Source of the DNA: Isochrysis galbana
Lineage: Eukaryota; Haptophyta; Isochrysidales; Isochrysidaceae
Assembly: GCA_018136815.1 (NCBI GenBank)
Contig: CM030940.1
Location: 4,116,245-4,180,244, forward strand
DNA length: 64,000 nucleotides
Direction: 5' to 3'
The notes under the pieces are model-generated. The model saw only the letters and a program-made list of their open reading frames with translations, was not told the origin of the DNA and searched no databases. Of this stretch, positions 56,084 to 64,000 are shown piece after piece (position 1 is the first letter of the stretch; every line of letters begins with the position of its first letter). The position numbers and the translations under genes were made by a program.

Positions 56084-57033
56084 TCACCTTCTTGAAGGGC
56101 AACCGAGAACGCATGAAGCTTGAAGGCGAAGCAGGCACATTCGTGTCCAAGGCGGCCTATTCGACCCGCTGGCATCTTTATGTTTCAGCGGGCCAAGGCT
56201 CGTTTCTCGACGGAAGCTTTCCTCGAAAGCTGCACGCAGAGGGTGAGGCACAGGTGTTACCGACCACTCCTGACGCAACTCACACTTAGCATGCTCAACA
56301 ATGGCATCCATTTCAGACAATGCAAAGCGCTCATCATCTTCGGGCTTCTCAGCAGGCATAATCATTGGCCAGTTGGGGGAACCGGTAAGGCCATTGAAGG
56401 TGCACGAATTCAGCGAGACCACACCTTTACGAGTGCGCAGACTCAACACACCTGCACACGGTGTTGGACACAGGTATTCCACATATGTGCCCGGAAGCAT
56501 CTTGCACATGTCAAGAAAGCCAACTCGCCCCCCAGTGATCCGGAGGGAGCCGTTTGCGACATCTGGACGCATCACATGCCCCAGCAAAAAAGCAGCTGCG
56601 CCTTCGAGGGTCTGAACGACTGAAAAATGTCGCACTGCTCCTGCGTCTCTCTCACTATGATATGAGACGCCGGGCAACTCGCCAAAAGCCTGCACGACTG
56701 CAACGGATACATCGTCGAAGCACAACTGGGGCACTTCGAGCATGTGCCGGTACCGTGGGACACGGTCACGGAGGGTCTTACCTAGCATCGAGTTAAGGAT
56801 CGTGTTGCGCACGTACGCCATCCCCAAATGCACGTCAAAGTCCTCGTTGAATTCTGCGATCTTTGACGCCGGATGGACGTTGGCCTCGCGCTCCCACGTG
56901 TCGCCTTCAGCGCCATAGCCCCGCCAGCGGACTGCCACATGTGTGGCTCCTGCACGACGAACCATGCCGATCACCTTGTCGACCTCCCAGTCGCCACCCA
57001 GCACCTCGGTTGACGTGAGCAGACGCTTCGAAC
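56084..57033 (-). CDS. Chromodomain protein, main exon (gene limits unresolved)
   Basis: A long open exon begins after a TTTGCAG acceptor at 57034 and runs about 315 codons to a stop at 56084. Close to its start is a chromodomain: WEVDKVIGMVRRAG, VAVRWRGYGAEGDTWEREANVHP and KIAEFNE, with the aromatic residues that bind methyl-lysine in place (W, W, Y, W). The rest (LGKTLRDRVPRYRHMLEVPQLCF, RDAGAVRHFSVVQTLEG, CPTPCAGVLSLRTRKGVVSLNS) is not recognised. An upstream exon probably ends at 57066 with a GTGAGA donor, but I could not identify it. Chromodomains also occur at the end of Ty3 integrases, yet here the domain is N-terminal and on the strand opposite the nearby integrase scrap. Confidence 0.62.
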
Positions 57034-57136
57034 CTGCAAACACAAGGGTGGAGGAGATATCTCACGTCAGTGAACTGTGTGGCTCTCCCGCGCGTGCATG
57101 CGGGTCTGTGATGTGTGTACCCTGCACCGCTCGTCC

Positions 57137-57270
57137 GCGAAATGTCTAGACGTCTTCATGCGTCTCATCGTATCTCGCTATGGAGTCCCTCGCCAACTTC
57201 GAACCGACGCCGGCTCGAATCTTTGCTCTCGATTAGTGGACCTAATTCTCAAAGCGACCCCGTTTGGGTT
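57137..57270 (+). mobile_element. Ty3/gypsy integrase scrap
   Basis: Reads FMRLIVSRYGVPRQLRTDAGSNLCSRLVDLIL, the second catalytic Asp region of a Ty3-type integrase core. Short broken fragment on the + strand. Confidence 0.65.
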
Positions 57271-58615
57271 AGTTTCGTGTGGCTCGGTGTCCTCGAGCTT
57301 TTTGTAGCAACTTCGGCGAAGCCCACCGTGTTCCCAAGCGAGTCCCCCCGAGTTCCCGAGTCTATACTTCGAGTCAACGAGTCAATACAAGTCAAGCACG
57401 CGCCTGAGCCACCCCCAGTCGCCTGCCACCACCTCCCACAAGCCTCCTTCCGCACTTCCGCGCCCTCCGTGCGTCATGCGTCGTGCGTCGATCACCATGC
57501 CCGTAGTCAACCCCGAGGAAAGCTCCATGAGCTCCCCGCAAGAACCGCATTCCGCGCTAGCTGCCGGCGCGCCCTCGCAGGCAATCTCCAAGAGTGAGAT
57601 CAGCCTTGCTCTGACACCTAACGGGGGCGAGTCGCGAGTCGCGAGAGAGATATGGAGAAAAGGAAAAAAAGAGAAAAGGAAAAAAAAACCCTACTGTATT
57701 TGGGGACTGTATTTCACTGTATTTGTACGAAGGCCAAATACAGACTGTATTCACTGTATTTGCACTCTCCCCCACTCTATTTCCCATCTAGGATGCCTAC
57801 AGCCTTCAGATGGCAGATGGGCAGGAATACAACAATACAACACGGCGGGGGTACCACGTTACACGTTAGAACTTATAGCGTCGTAGGACATCGTGTTAGC
57901 TAGCATTCCTAGTTCCTAGCCACATCCACCGGACGAGCGATGCGCCAACCGCGCACACCCCCATCGCGGGGGAGGGGCTCCGTTGCCGTCGAAGGGCTAC
58001 GGTCCCGCAGCACTAACGTTATACTAACACAACAAGAAAACTCTGACGCCCGTTGTCTTCCACATCCAGGTGGCGGTGGTTGAGGTGTTGCAGCCGCAGC
58101 AGCCTCTCTCCTCTCTGTCTCACCCAGAGGCCCAGACGGGGCCGCCACATTCGGGCGGGACGCTCGCGCGGACCGCCCGCCCTCCCCCCCCCCCCCCCCT
58201 CTTTCCCGCCCGCCCCCCCCCCCCCCCCCCCCCCCCCCCCGCCCCCCCAAAGAGCGCGTCATCTCCTCAAGCATGATGACCACGCAGGCTTTCGGGAGTA
58301 TGCAGAACACTCGCGCACCTCATCTTCACTGTATATTTGTTCGATGTACTGTATCAAAATGCGCCGGTTGCCGGTAGTCGAGAGAGGGAGAGAGGAGAGA
58401 GAGGTCGGTCCCATCCTGATGCTGCGCCGCCGCCGTCCGTGCATCTTCTGCTGGTACATTCATTCTCTCCTCCCCTCCTCTACTCCTACATCTCTCCTCT
58501 CTTCACTCTCTCTCCTTCTCTCTTCTCTCTCCTCCCCTCTCCGCCCCTCTCGCTCTCCTCCCCTTTCCACCTCTCCCTCCGTTGTCTCCCCTGCTCCCCT
58601 CTCTTCTCGTTCTCC
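57271..58615. other. Gene-free, with repeats and poly-C
   Basis: CTGTATTT-type repeats at 57692-57770, then a block (57899-57985) shared with 41332-41440. Poly-C runs of about 17 and 30 at 58182-58240, and a CTCTCC pyrimidine stretch (58490-58610) that forms the leader of the next gene. Confidence 0.5.
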
Positions 58616-59491
58616 ATGTCCGCGGAGGTAGAGGCCACCGTGGTGAGCGCTGCGGAGGTTCAGACTGCGCCGGAGCTCGAGGTGTTCATTCCGACGGGAC
58701 TGCGTCCAGGCGACGCATTCCTCGTCCAGGCACCTGACGGCAGCCAGAGGGAGGTTACGGTGCCTGCGGGGAAGCAGGGTGGCGACAAGATGTTCTGCTC
58801 CCTGGGGCCGCCCGTGGTGCAAGGCACACTGACGGCCAAGCCGATCCCGGCTGACCCCAATGCGCCCACCCCCGGCTGCTGCGATCCGGGCGGCTGCTGT
58901 AACCCGGCGCCTCCCAGAGTACAGGTCGACGGTGATGGCAACGTCTCAGTCCTGCGGCTGCCATACCTGCCTGAAGGCTACTGCGGTCCGTGCGCCCCAT
59001 TCAGGGAGGAAGACATGCCACCCAACATCCCCTCTGAGCTGGAACAGCTTGGCGTCACCGAGAGGGAGTGGACTGATGCTGTCGAAAGGCTGCGGAAGGA
59101 TGTCAACTCCTTACGACCCGGGTTTTACACAGCGCCTTGTTGCCTCTACACGATGCTGAGCATCTTCACCCTATGCCTCATCTGCCCTTGGATGTGTGCT
59201 AAGCAAAAGAAAAATATTATGGCATGGGACACAGCGTTTCGAGCATGGCAAGCCTGGTTCAACGAGACGGTGCTCGTCCCAAAAGGTGGCTTTTGTAAGT
59301 CGCAGTCACTCTGCTATGTGACGTATGGTAATAATGGTGAGAAACAGCGGCATTTCGTTCGTTGGTTAGCAGTCGCTTTCCAGCCTGAGGCCGCAAACGT
59401 TCTCAAGAGCCAGCCGCATCTCCTTGGTGACGTCGACAATCGCGGATGCTGCAACGGAGTGAATGAGTCTGAGTGTTGCATGCACCCCTGA
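58616..59491 (+). CDS. Cysteine-rich intronless protein, unknown function
   Basis: An uninterrupted frame from ATG at 58616 gives 291 residues. Residues 24-70 (LEVFIPTGLRPGDAFLVQAPDGSQREVTVPAGKQGGD) form a PxGxxPGDxFxVxxPDG...VTVPAGxxxGD module often seen at N termini of algal proteins. Residues 95-105 carry CC-x5-CC (GCCDPGGCCNP). A hydrophobic, Cys-rich stretch CCLYTMLSIFTLCLICPWMC near 180-200 could dip into a membrane. The C-terminal part has many aromatic residues (AWDTAFRAWQAWFNE, FVRWLAVAF) and ends CCNGVNESECCMHP. Cys pairs recall PLAC8-type proteins, but the PLAC8 pattern itself is not met, so I leave it unnamed. Pyrimidine-rich leader. Confidence 0.75.
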   Translation: MSAEVEATVVSAAEVQTAPELEVFIPTGLRPGDAFLVQAPDGSQREVTVPAGKQGGDKMFCSLGPPVVQGTLTAKPIPADPNAPTPGCCDPGGCCNPAPPRVQVDGDGNVSVLRLPYLPEGYCGPCAPFREEDMPPNIPSELEQLGVTEREWTDAVERLRKDVNSLRPGFYTAPCCLYTMLSIFTLCLICPWMCAKQKKNIMAWDTAFRAWQAWFNETVLVPKGGFCKSQSLCYVTYGNNGEKQRHFVRWLAVAFQPEAANVLKSQPHLLGDVDNRGCCNGVNESECCMHP

Positions 59492-59998
59492 AACACTGTT
59501 GAAAGTTCACCATCGTTCACTTGCACTAATTGGCAACTTCTTTTGATGATATGGATCAGCCAAGGACACATGAGGACATACCTCCTCTCCAATGCAATCT
59601 GTGCTCGCGGGTGTCTACGTCTTGGCTATCTGCCCCTTCGCTGATCATTTCTACCTCGCCTCGTCGCATCCTCTCCGACCTTCCTTGGGTGATAGGCGTT
59701 GCGGTGGGTCTTTGGAGAGAGGAAGAAAGCAAGCTCCACAGAGACAGGCCGCGATGAAACTGCGCCGCGGCAGCGGCAGGCTCTGGTGCATCTGTCACGA
59801 TATGACGTGTGTAGAGTGAAATTCCATCGAGTCGCCGACGGGTTGAAGCGATGTCCTCGGGCTAGGTGAATCTCGAAGATAACGCCTTTATACATGCCCG
59901 CCTATAGGATTCCATGCTCCCCTATTTAGAAGGACTGCGATGCGGCGATCCCTCTGGCGTTACTACCACTTGCTTTGTTACTCTTACTTCGCGTGAAA
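59492..59998. other. Downstream space, no gene recognised
   Basis: About 500 bases after the cysteine-rich gene, before the first LINE 3' end. Nothing recognisable. Confidence 0.4.
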
Positions 59999-60007
59999 GA
60001 GTATAAA

Positions 60008-60660
60008 AAAACTTCTTAATGCTCCCGCCATTCGCTACGCGCGCGGCCCTGCACATTTATCTCGTAGCCACGCCCGCTTCCCTTACTACTCCTCCCACCT
60101 GCCTTGCGGCTTGTCCCCTCATGCTCTACTTAGGGGCTCGGCGCGTGGGGCTTCCGGTCGTGGGCGGCTTGCACCGATCCCCGGAGGTCTAGTCCTCTTC
60201 TCCCTCCTGCGCCTTCGGGCTATCGGCTATTACATTTACATGTTACATGGCTTGCTGTTGCTGTGGCGTTGGTGTGCCCGTGGGTTTGGGATGTCGAGCG
60301 GTGTGGAGATTGCGTGACGCGCGAGCCCGGGTCGAGGAAGTTGTTGGCATTCAGGCGAGCCTTTCTGCCATCCCAAGCGCACGCGCCACTAGAGCCAGGT
60401 TCGTGCCCATTGTGAGGGAGTTTCTGTCGCCGGTCCTAAAGCGATCGGGGCGCTAAGCTCCCGTGCATTCTTGATCTTGGGATTCCTCCCTTGGGAGGCT
60501 TTATTCGTGCGCACTGTCAGTTGCCCATCTGAGGCCTCTATTCCTCTTACGAGGGTCGTGAATCTGCTTAGTGTGCGCTCGATGACTGGTATGTGGTGGA
60601 ACGTGTAGTTTTCGCATTCTACTTTGTAGAAGTCACCTATTTATTAGGCGTATCTCCATG
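60008..60660 (-). mobile_element. LINE 3' region, copy 1
   Basis: On the - strand: a decayed coding end (GDFYKVECENYTFHHIPVIERTLSRFTT), then a 3' untranslated part with GGGAAGCGGGCGTGGCTACGAG and the end GGCGGGAGCATTAAGAAGTTTTTTT at 60008. 5'-truncated; no target duplication seen. Confidence 0.75.
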
Positions 60661-60665
60661 CCGAA

Positions 60666-60691
60666 CTATCAGTAAAACTGATAGGGTCATG
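60666..60691 (+). repeat. Hairpin-ATG module 9
   Basis: CTATCAG-TAAAA-CTGATAG, perfect 7-bp stem, 4 bases, then ATGGGGGCCCCG. It differs from module 5 by a T-to-C change that turns a T-G pair into C-G. Confidence 0.8.
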
Positions 60692-60752
60692 GGGGCCCCG
60701 TGCCCCCCCTCCTCCATCGCAGACACCCCCTGGGTGGGCCTGCACACTCAAC

Positions 60753-60782
60753 CTCAGCCCCTGCCTGCTGGCAGGGGCTGAG
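60753..60782. repeat. GC-rich hairpin
   Basis: CTCAGCCCCTGCC-TGCT-GGCAGGGGCTGAG, perfect 13-bp stem with a 4-base loop. A related one is at 62460 and a single arm abuts module 11 at 63653. Confidence 0.85.
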
Positions 60783-60789
60783 CTGACAT

Positions 60790-61080
60790 CACTCTGGCAC
60801 AGACCCTCGCCGAGCGCGCATCGCGCGCCGCACGCATTCGCCTGCACTGGCCCCTGATCGTACTGACCCCCCACTCCACCACTGAGCCACAGACCACCTG
60901 AGCCGCCAGGAGGGCACCCAGGACCAGCGAGGCCAGCGAGGGAGAGGCAGGAGAGGCCAGGGGCCCAGCCCCAGCCTCCACTGCCCCCTGAGCTGGCCCA
61001 GCTGGCCCTCTGGGGGGACCCGGGACCCGAGGGTCCCCTCAGAGGGGTGCCATGGCGCGCGCAGGCATCGCACGCCCGTA
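60790..61080 (-). repeat. Composite G/C-rich repeat, copy C (inverted)
   Basis: On the - strand it carries AGCTCAGGGGGCAG, GGCTGGGGC, CTCCTGCCTCTCCCTCGC and GGGGTCAGTACGA, blocks shared with 13680-14120, 37420-37790, 14380 and 62090-62380. Confidence 0.65.
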
Positions 61081-61348
61081 AGAGAACGAAGAGAACCGCG
61101 AGAAAAGAACGACAAAAAAAACGACGCGATCTGACCCAAGAAAAGGTAAGACTCACGCCTGTTTACGGTATGTTTACAGGCCGACACCCCGAGCGACACA
61201 CGAATGCCGCGAAAACGCGGAGATACTTGAAAAAGACGCGAGAAGAGGGAGCCGAGACCTCCCAGGGGCACGAAGTGTCACATGCAACAGGCGTTTACGT
61301 TTGTTTTGCCACAGGAACACCACACCAGCAGGTCTGCCCCAGCCCACC

Positions 61349-61735
61349 CCCCAGATGGGACAATAGGCTTCTAATAGGTTCTATTAAGAGGTCAAGAGGT
61401 CTACCAGACCTGTTACCTGTTAATAGGTAATAGGTAAAAAAAAACCTTTCTAATATTCTCGCCTCGCGCGTGGCTATAGGTACCGCTATCATAGCCACGC
61501 CCAGATCCAGATCATCTCAGATCCCTTCCTCTCCCTAGTAACTAAGTAACTAAGCTCAGAAGTCAGAAACCAATCGTATTCATATTATAAATCATACTGA
61601 TATAGATCTAAAATATTATTTAAATGAGTTTTATTTTGACCTGTTACGGACCTATTGCGACCTGTTAACATGTCCTCTTAATAGGAAGAGGCCCCCAAAA
61701 CCTGTTGACCTTGTACCTGTTGTCCCATCCGGGGC
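61349..61735. repeat. Imperfect long inverted repeat around a LINE end
   Basis: About 61349-61440 (CCCCAGATGGGACAATAGG ... TATTAAGAGG ... CCTGTTAATAGG) and about 61650-61735 in reverse (CCCCGGATGGGACAACAGG ... TATTAAGAGG ... GTTAACAGG) match with drift; the spacer of about 210 bases holds a LINE 3' end (61434-61510). Confidence 0.6.
61434..61510 (-). mobile_element. LINE 3' end, copy 2
   Basis: AAAAAAAAACCTTTCTAATATTCTCGCCTCGCGCGTGGC ... TAGCCACGCCC, inverted; only the last about 75 bases of the family. Confidence 0.65.
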
Positions 61736-61921
61736 CCACCCCCTGCACTTGGCCCGTTGTAGTGCACGCGGCCCCCCCCCCCGATACCAAAGACAAAGGA
61801 ATGAAGGGGGTGGTGTAAGGGAGTGAGTAAACTGGGGTATAGGCGATGTCGTGAGTGAGTACCGTGAGTACGTGGACTGTATAGCTAGCGTGAGTAGCCC
61901 GAATCTTCAGATGTTTTATTA

Positions 61922-62070
61922 TTATTAGGCGTATCTCCATGCCACTAGGTATAGGGCTTTCAAGCTGTCGGGCATCGCCGCGTTCGGATAGGCAAATAAT
62001 CGGTCCCTGGTTTTTTGCGCTAACGTCCTTTTGTGGTCTCGCGTGAAGCCCGCTAATGCCTCCCTGGCGA
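61922..62070 (-). mobile_element. LINE coding-end fragment
   Basis: Reads EALAGFTRDHKRTLAQKTRDRLFAYPNAAMPDSLKALYLVAWRY on the - strand, matching the C-terminal part of the LINE copy at 62489-63510. A TTATTATTATTA run abuts it at 61917. Confidence 0.7.
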
Positions 62071-62311
62071 CCAGGGATGGGGGGGGGGGGGGCGGAGTCA
62101 GTACGAGGGTAGGCCCAATGCGGGCATGGGAGTGCGGCTCGCGACCCGCGCCTTGCGCCTTGTGGCTTGTGGAGGTTCGGGTGGTGGTGTTGAGTGCCCT
62201 GCTCACATGCCAAAAGGCAGAGCATGGGGTTGACCAACAGGCCCCCCCGGGGGGGGAATGGTGCCTGAGAGGCTGAGAGGGGGGGCGCAAGGCACCCCCA
62301 TGCCCATGCTG

Positions 62312-62339
62312 CATGCTGAACTAAGTATAAACTTAGTTC
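62312..62339 (-). repeat. Hairpin-ATG module 10
   Basis: GAACTAAGT-TTAT-ACTTAGTTC, perfect 9-bp stem, 3 bases, then ATGCAGCATGGGCATGGGGG reading left. Confidence 0.8.
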
Positions 62340-62459
62340 ATTCAGGTCTGTGGCTCAAGGATGGGGGTGGGGTCAGTACGATGGGGGCCCAACGCTGGCG
62401 AATGCGTGAGGCGCGCGGCGTGCTCCCCCTGCGAGTCTGGACAGAAGTGTTGAATGCTG

Positions 62460-62483
62460 AGCCCCTGCCAAAGGGCAGGGGCT
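62460..62483. repeat. GC-rich hairpin, second copy
   Basis: AGCCCCTGCC-AAAG-GGCAGGGGCT, perfect 10-bp stem. It stands 12 bases from the end of the next LINE copy. Confidence 0.8.
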
Positions 62484-62488
62484 GACTG

Positions 62489-63631
62489 AAAAAAAAAACT
62501 TCTTAATATTCTCGCCGCGCGCGCGACCCCGCTAACCGCCTCTGCAGCCTCGCCCGCTTCCCTTGTCCCCCCTCCACCTGCCTTGCGGCACGTCCCCTCG
62601 TGCTCTACCTAGGGGCTGGGTGTTGGAGTCTCCAGTGGCCGGCGGTGTGTACCGGTCCCCGATGGCTTAACTTCCTCCTTCCTCGTATGCCATCGGGCTA
62701 CCGGCCTTTGCGTGTGTCCTCTTTGTGTAAGGTGTCAGGCGTCTGTGAGTCGGTCTGTCCGTGAGTATCCGTCCGGTAGCCAATGGGGGGCGGCTCGCGG
62801 CGGGGGTGCTCGCTCGCGTTCAGGCTAGTCGCTAGTCGTTCCGCCATATTGAGCGCTTGTGCTATCAGAGCTAGGTTCGAATTCATGATTAGAGCTCCTT
62901 TGTCGTTCGTTATAAAAAGATAGGTGTGCTGAGTTCTCGGGGGGGCTTGATCTTTGGCTTCCTACCTTGGGAGGCCTTGTTCGTACGTGCGTTCGAGTTC
63001 CCGTCCTGGGGTTCGAGGCCCCTGACTAGGATCGTGAATCGTGAACTTGCTCAGGGTTCTCTCGATGACCGGCACGTGATGGAAGGCGTATTGGTCGAAT
63101 TCCACTTTGTAGAAGTCTCCTATTATGTACCTCCATGCTATGAGGTAAAGGGCTTTGAGGCTATCGGGCGTCGGCGAGTTTGGGTATGCGAATAGTCTGT
63201 CTTTTATTTTCTAGATCTTCGATCTCTCTCTCGTGGGGGTGTATCCCGCCACGGCCTCAAGGGTTTGAAAGACAGGGATCGTGGCGGGGCATCTCGCTAG
63301 GTGAGTTGGGTTTTCTCTGTGTTTACCGCATAGTCTACATTTCGTGCTAGTCGCCGCTGTGAATCGGTTACGCGTGCCAAGTCTTCTGTGGGTGCCTGAC
63401 ACTGTTGGGGTGTGGCCAGCAGCCTGCTGCCCCCCATGGGGGAGGCCAGCATGGCTGCCATGCGTGGCGTGGCCGGGGCCACGGGCCGTGTGGCGCGACC
63501 GGAGTCGCACGCACCTGCTCGGCCTCGGTGGGCGGACGCGGCCGCTTCGACAGCGGCTGCTCCATGAGTACTGGGAGGGCGCCCACGGCAGGGGGCCCGC
63601 CGGAGAGGGGAGTCGCGGCGGCGCGCTCCAT
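62489..63631 (-). mobile_element. LINE copy 3 with internal deletion
   Basis: Leftward from 63631: an ORF1-like start (MERAAATPLSGGPPAVGALPVLMEQPLSKRPRPPTEAEQV, about 60-80 codons), directly joined to the end of ORF2 (TKCRLCGKHRENPTHLARCPATIPVFQTLEAVAGYTP, a C-x2-C-x7-H-x3-C zinc knuckle typical of LINE C termini; then DRLFAYPNSPTPDSLKALYLIAWRYIIGDFYKVEFDQYAFHHVPVIERTLSKF to a stop at 62962), then a 3' untranslated region of about 470 bases ending GGCGAGAATATTAAGAAGTTTTTTTT at 62489. The whole reverse-transcriptase part is absent. The clade cannot be told from these parts. Confidence 0.72.
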
Positions 63632-63652
63632 CGCGTCTAAGTATAAACTTAG
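63629..63652 (-). repeat. Hairpin-ATG module 11
   Basis: CTAAGT-TTAT-ACTTAG, perfect 6-bp stem, 5 bases, then ATGGAGCGCGCC, the start of the LINE copy 3 frame. Confidence 0.78.
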
Positions 63653-63689
63653 TTGGCAGGGGCTGACTGAGGTTGGTTGTGCAGGCCCA

Positions 63690-63752
63690 CCCAGGGGGTG
63701 TCTGCGATGGAGAGAGGGGGGCGCGAGGCCCCCATTGGCCTCCTACTTATAA
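63690..63752. repeat. Repeat block shared with 49911-49970 and 60690-60730
   Basis: AGGGGGTGTCTGCGATGGAG ... GGCCCCCATTGGC ... CTACTTATAA. It lies between the hairpin of LINE copy 3 and the 3' end of the next LINE copy. Confidence 0.6.
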
Positions 63753-64000
63753 AAAATCCTTTTAATATTCTCGCCCCCCACGTCGTGGCACCGGGTCCCA
63801 TCCTCGTAGCCACGCCCTTCTCCCTTTCTCACCCTCACTCTCCGCCTTGCGGCAACTCCCCTCGTGCACTACTTCGGGGCTCAGGTCACGCGGGAGGCCG
63901 AGCAGAGCGGAGTGCACCTGTCCACAGCGGCATATTCTCAGCTTCCTCCTGTGCTGCTGTGTGACCTGTTTATCTTAGGACTGTGATATGGTTTCGTCTC
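63747..64000 (-). mobile_element. LINE 3' end, copy 4 (runs off the right edge)
   Basis: AAAAAATCCTTTTAATATTCTCGCCCCCC ... GTAGCCACGCCC ... CTTGCGGCAACTCCCCTCGTGCACTAC: the same 3' end as copies 1 and 3, inverted, with its upstream part beyond the window. Confidence 0.7.

Noticed and set aside
56084-57270. Chromodomain as the C-terminal part of a Ty3-type (chromovirus) integrase
   Set aside because: The domain is at the start of its frame and on the strand opposite the nearby integrase scrap, so they are not one protein.
58616-59491. PLAC8 family assignment
   Set aside because: Cys pairs and a hydrophobic stretch are present but the spacing and the CCPC-type motif of PLAC8 are not.
1-64000. 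tRNA, rRNA or other structured RNA genes
   Set aside because: No cloverleaf, conserved rRNA stretch or snRNA motif was recognised by reading; a tRNAscan/Infernal run would settle it.

Overview
This window looks like nuclear DNA of a eukaryotic alga with a complex (secondary, red-type) plastid, most likely a haptophyte or close in lifestyle; the species cannot be named from the sequence alone. Reasons: GT-AG introns of about 70-350 bases in nearly every host gene, eukaryote-only proteins (Rpn3, Vms1, Tex261/Erv26, an Sfi1-like protein), two plastid-linked proteins (PAP/fibrillin, SQD2), and an SQD2 start that reads as a signal peptide followed by a basic stretch, as expected for import into a plastid with extra membranes. 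Long homopurine/homopyrimidine tracts and poly-G/C runs flank many genes.

Layout. 1-12.8 kb, gene-rich: PAP/fibrillin-like (-, runs off the left edge), a 7-helix membrane protein (+), transposon debris, mitochondrial branched-chain E2 (DBT, +) and sulfolipid synthase SQD2 (+). 13.5-14.7 kb: composite repeats with small hairpins. 15.0-16.4 kb: Tex261/Erv26 (-). 16.7-27.1 kb: a block of one Copia family, with a young element (19686-24794, 5-bp target duplication) nested inside an older relative, plus inverted fragments and a perfect 90-bp palindrome. 27.1-41.1 kb: host genes VMS1/ANKZF1 (-), a very large Sfi1-like protein (+), and a PAN-like plus F5/8C membrane protein (-), separated by repeats. 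41.7-43.4 kb: a miniature LTR element with matching 206-bp ends inserted in a LINE 3' end. 44.1-49.9 kb: a broken Ty3-like element whose coding strand includes a phage-type DNA methyltransferase-like domain and which is joined to an ankyrin-repeat fragment. 50.7-53.2 kb: proteasome lid subunit RPN3 (-). 53.8-57.3 kb: LINE ORF1-like sequence, an acidic hexapeptide-repeat protein, a chromodomain exon and an integrase scrap. 58.6-59.5 kb: a cysteine-rich intronless gene. 60.0-64.0 kb: stacked LINE 3' ends and hairpin repeats.

The host genes are ordinary housekeeping functions (plastid lipids, amino-acid catabolism, early secretory pathway, protein quality control, centrin/centrosome scaffolding) and do not form a pathway cluster. 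The unusual content lies in the mobile DNA: a dispersed family of 11 small hairpins each followed within a few bases by ATG and usually a G-rich start, whose stems differ in sequence but keep their pairing; the methyltransferase-bearing Ty3-like element; the TAGGGCGGTCAAACA repeat family; and the palindrome. Exon models below were joined by hand from splice signals, reading phase and protein similarity; they agree in phase for DBT, SQD2, TEX261, VMS1, the Sfi1-like gene, the F5/8C gene and RPN3.
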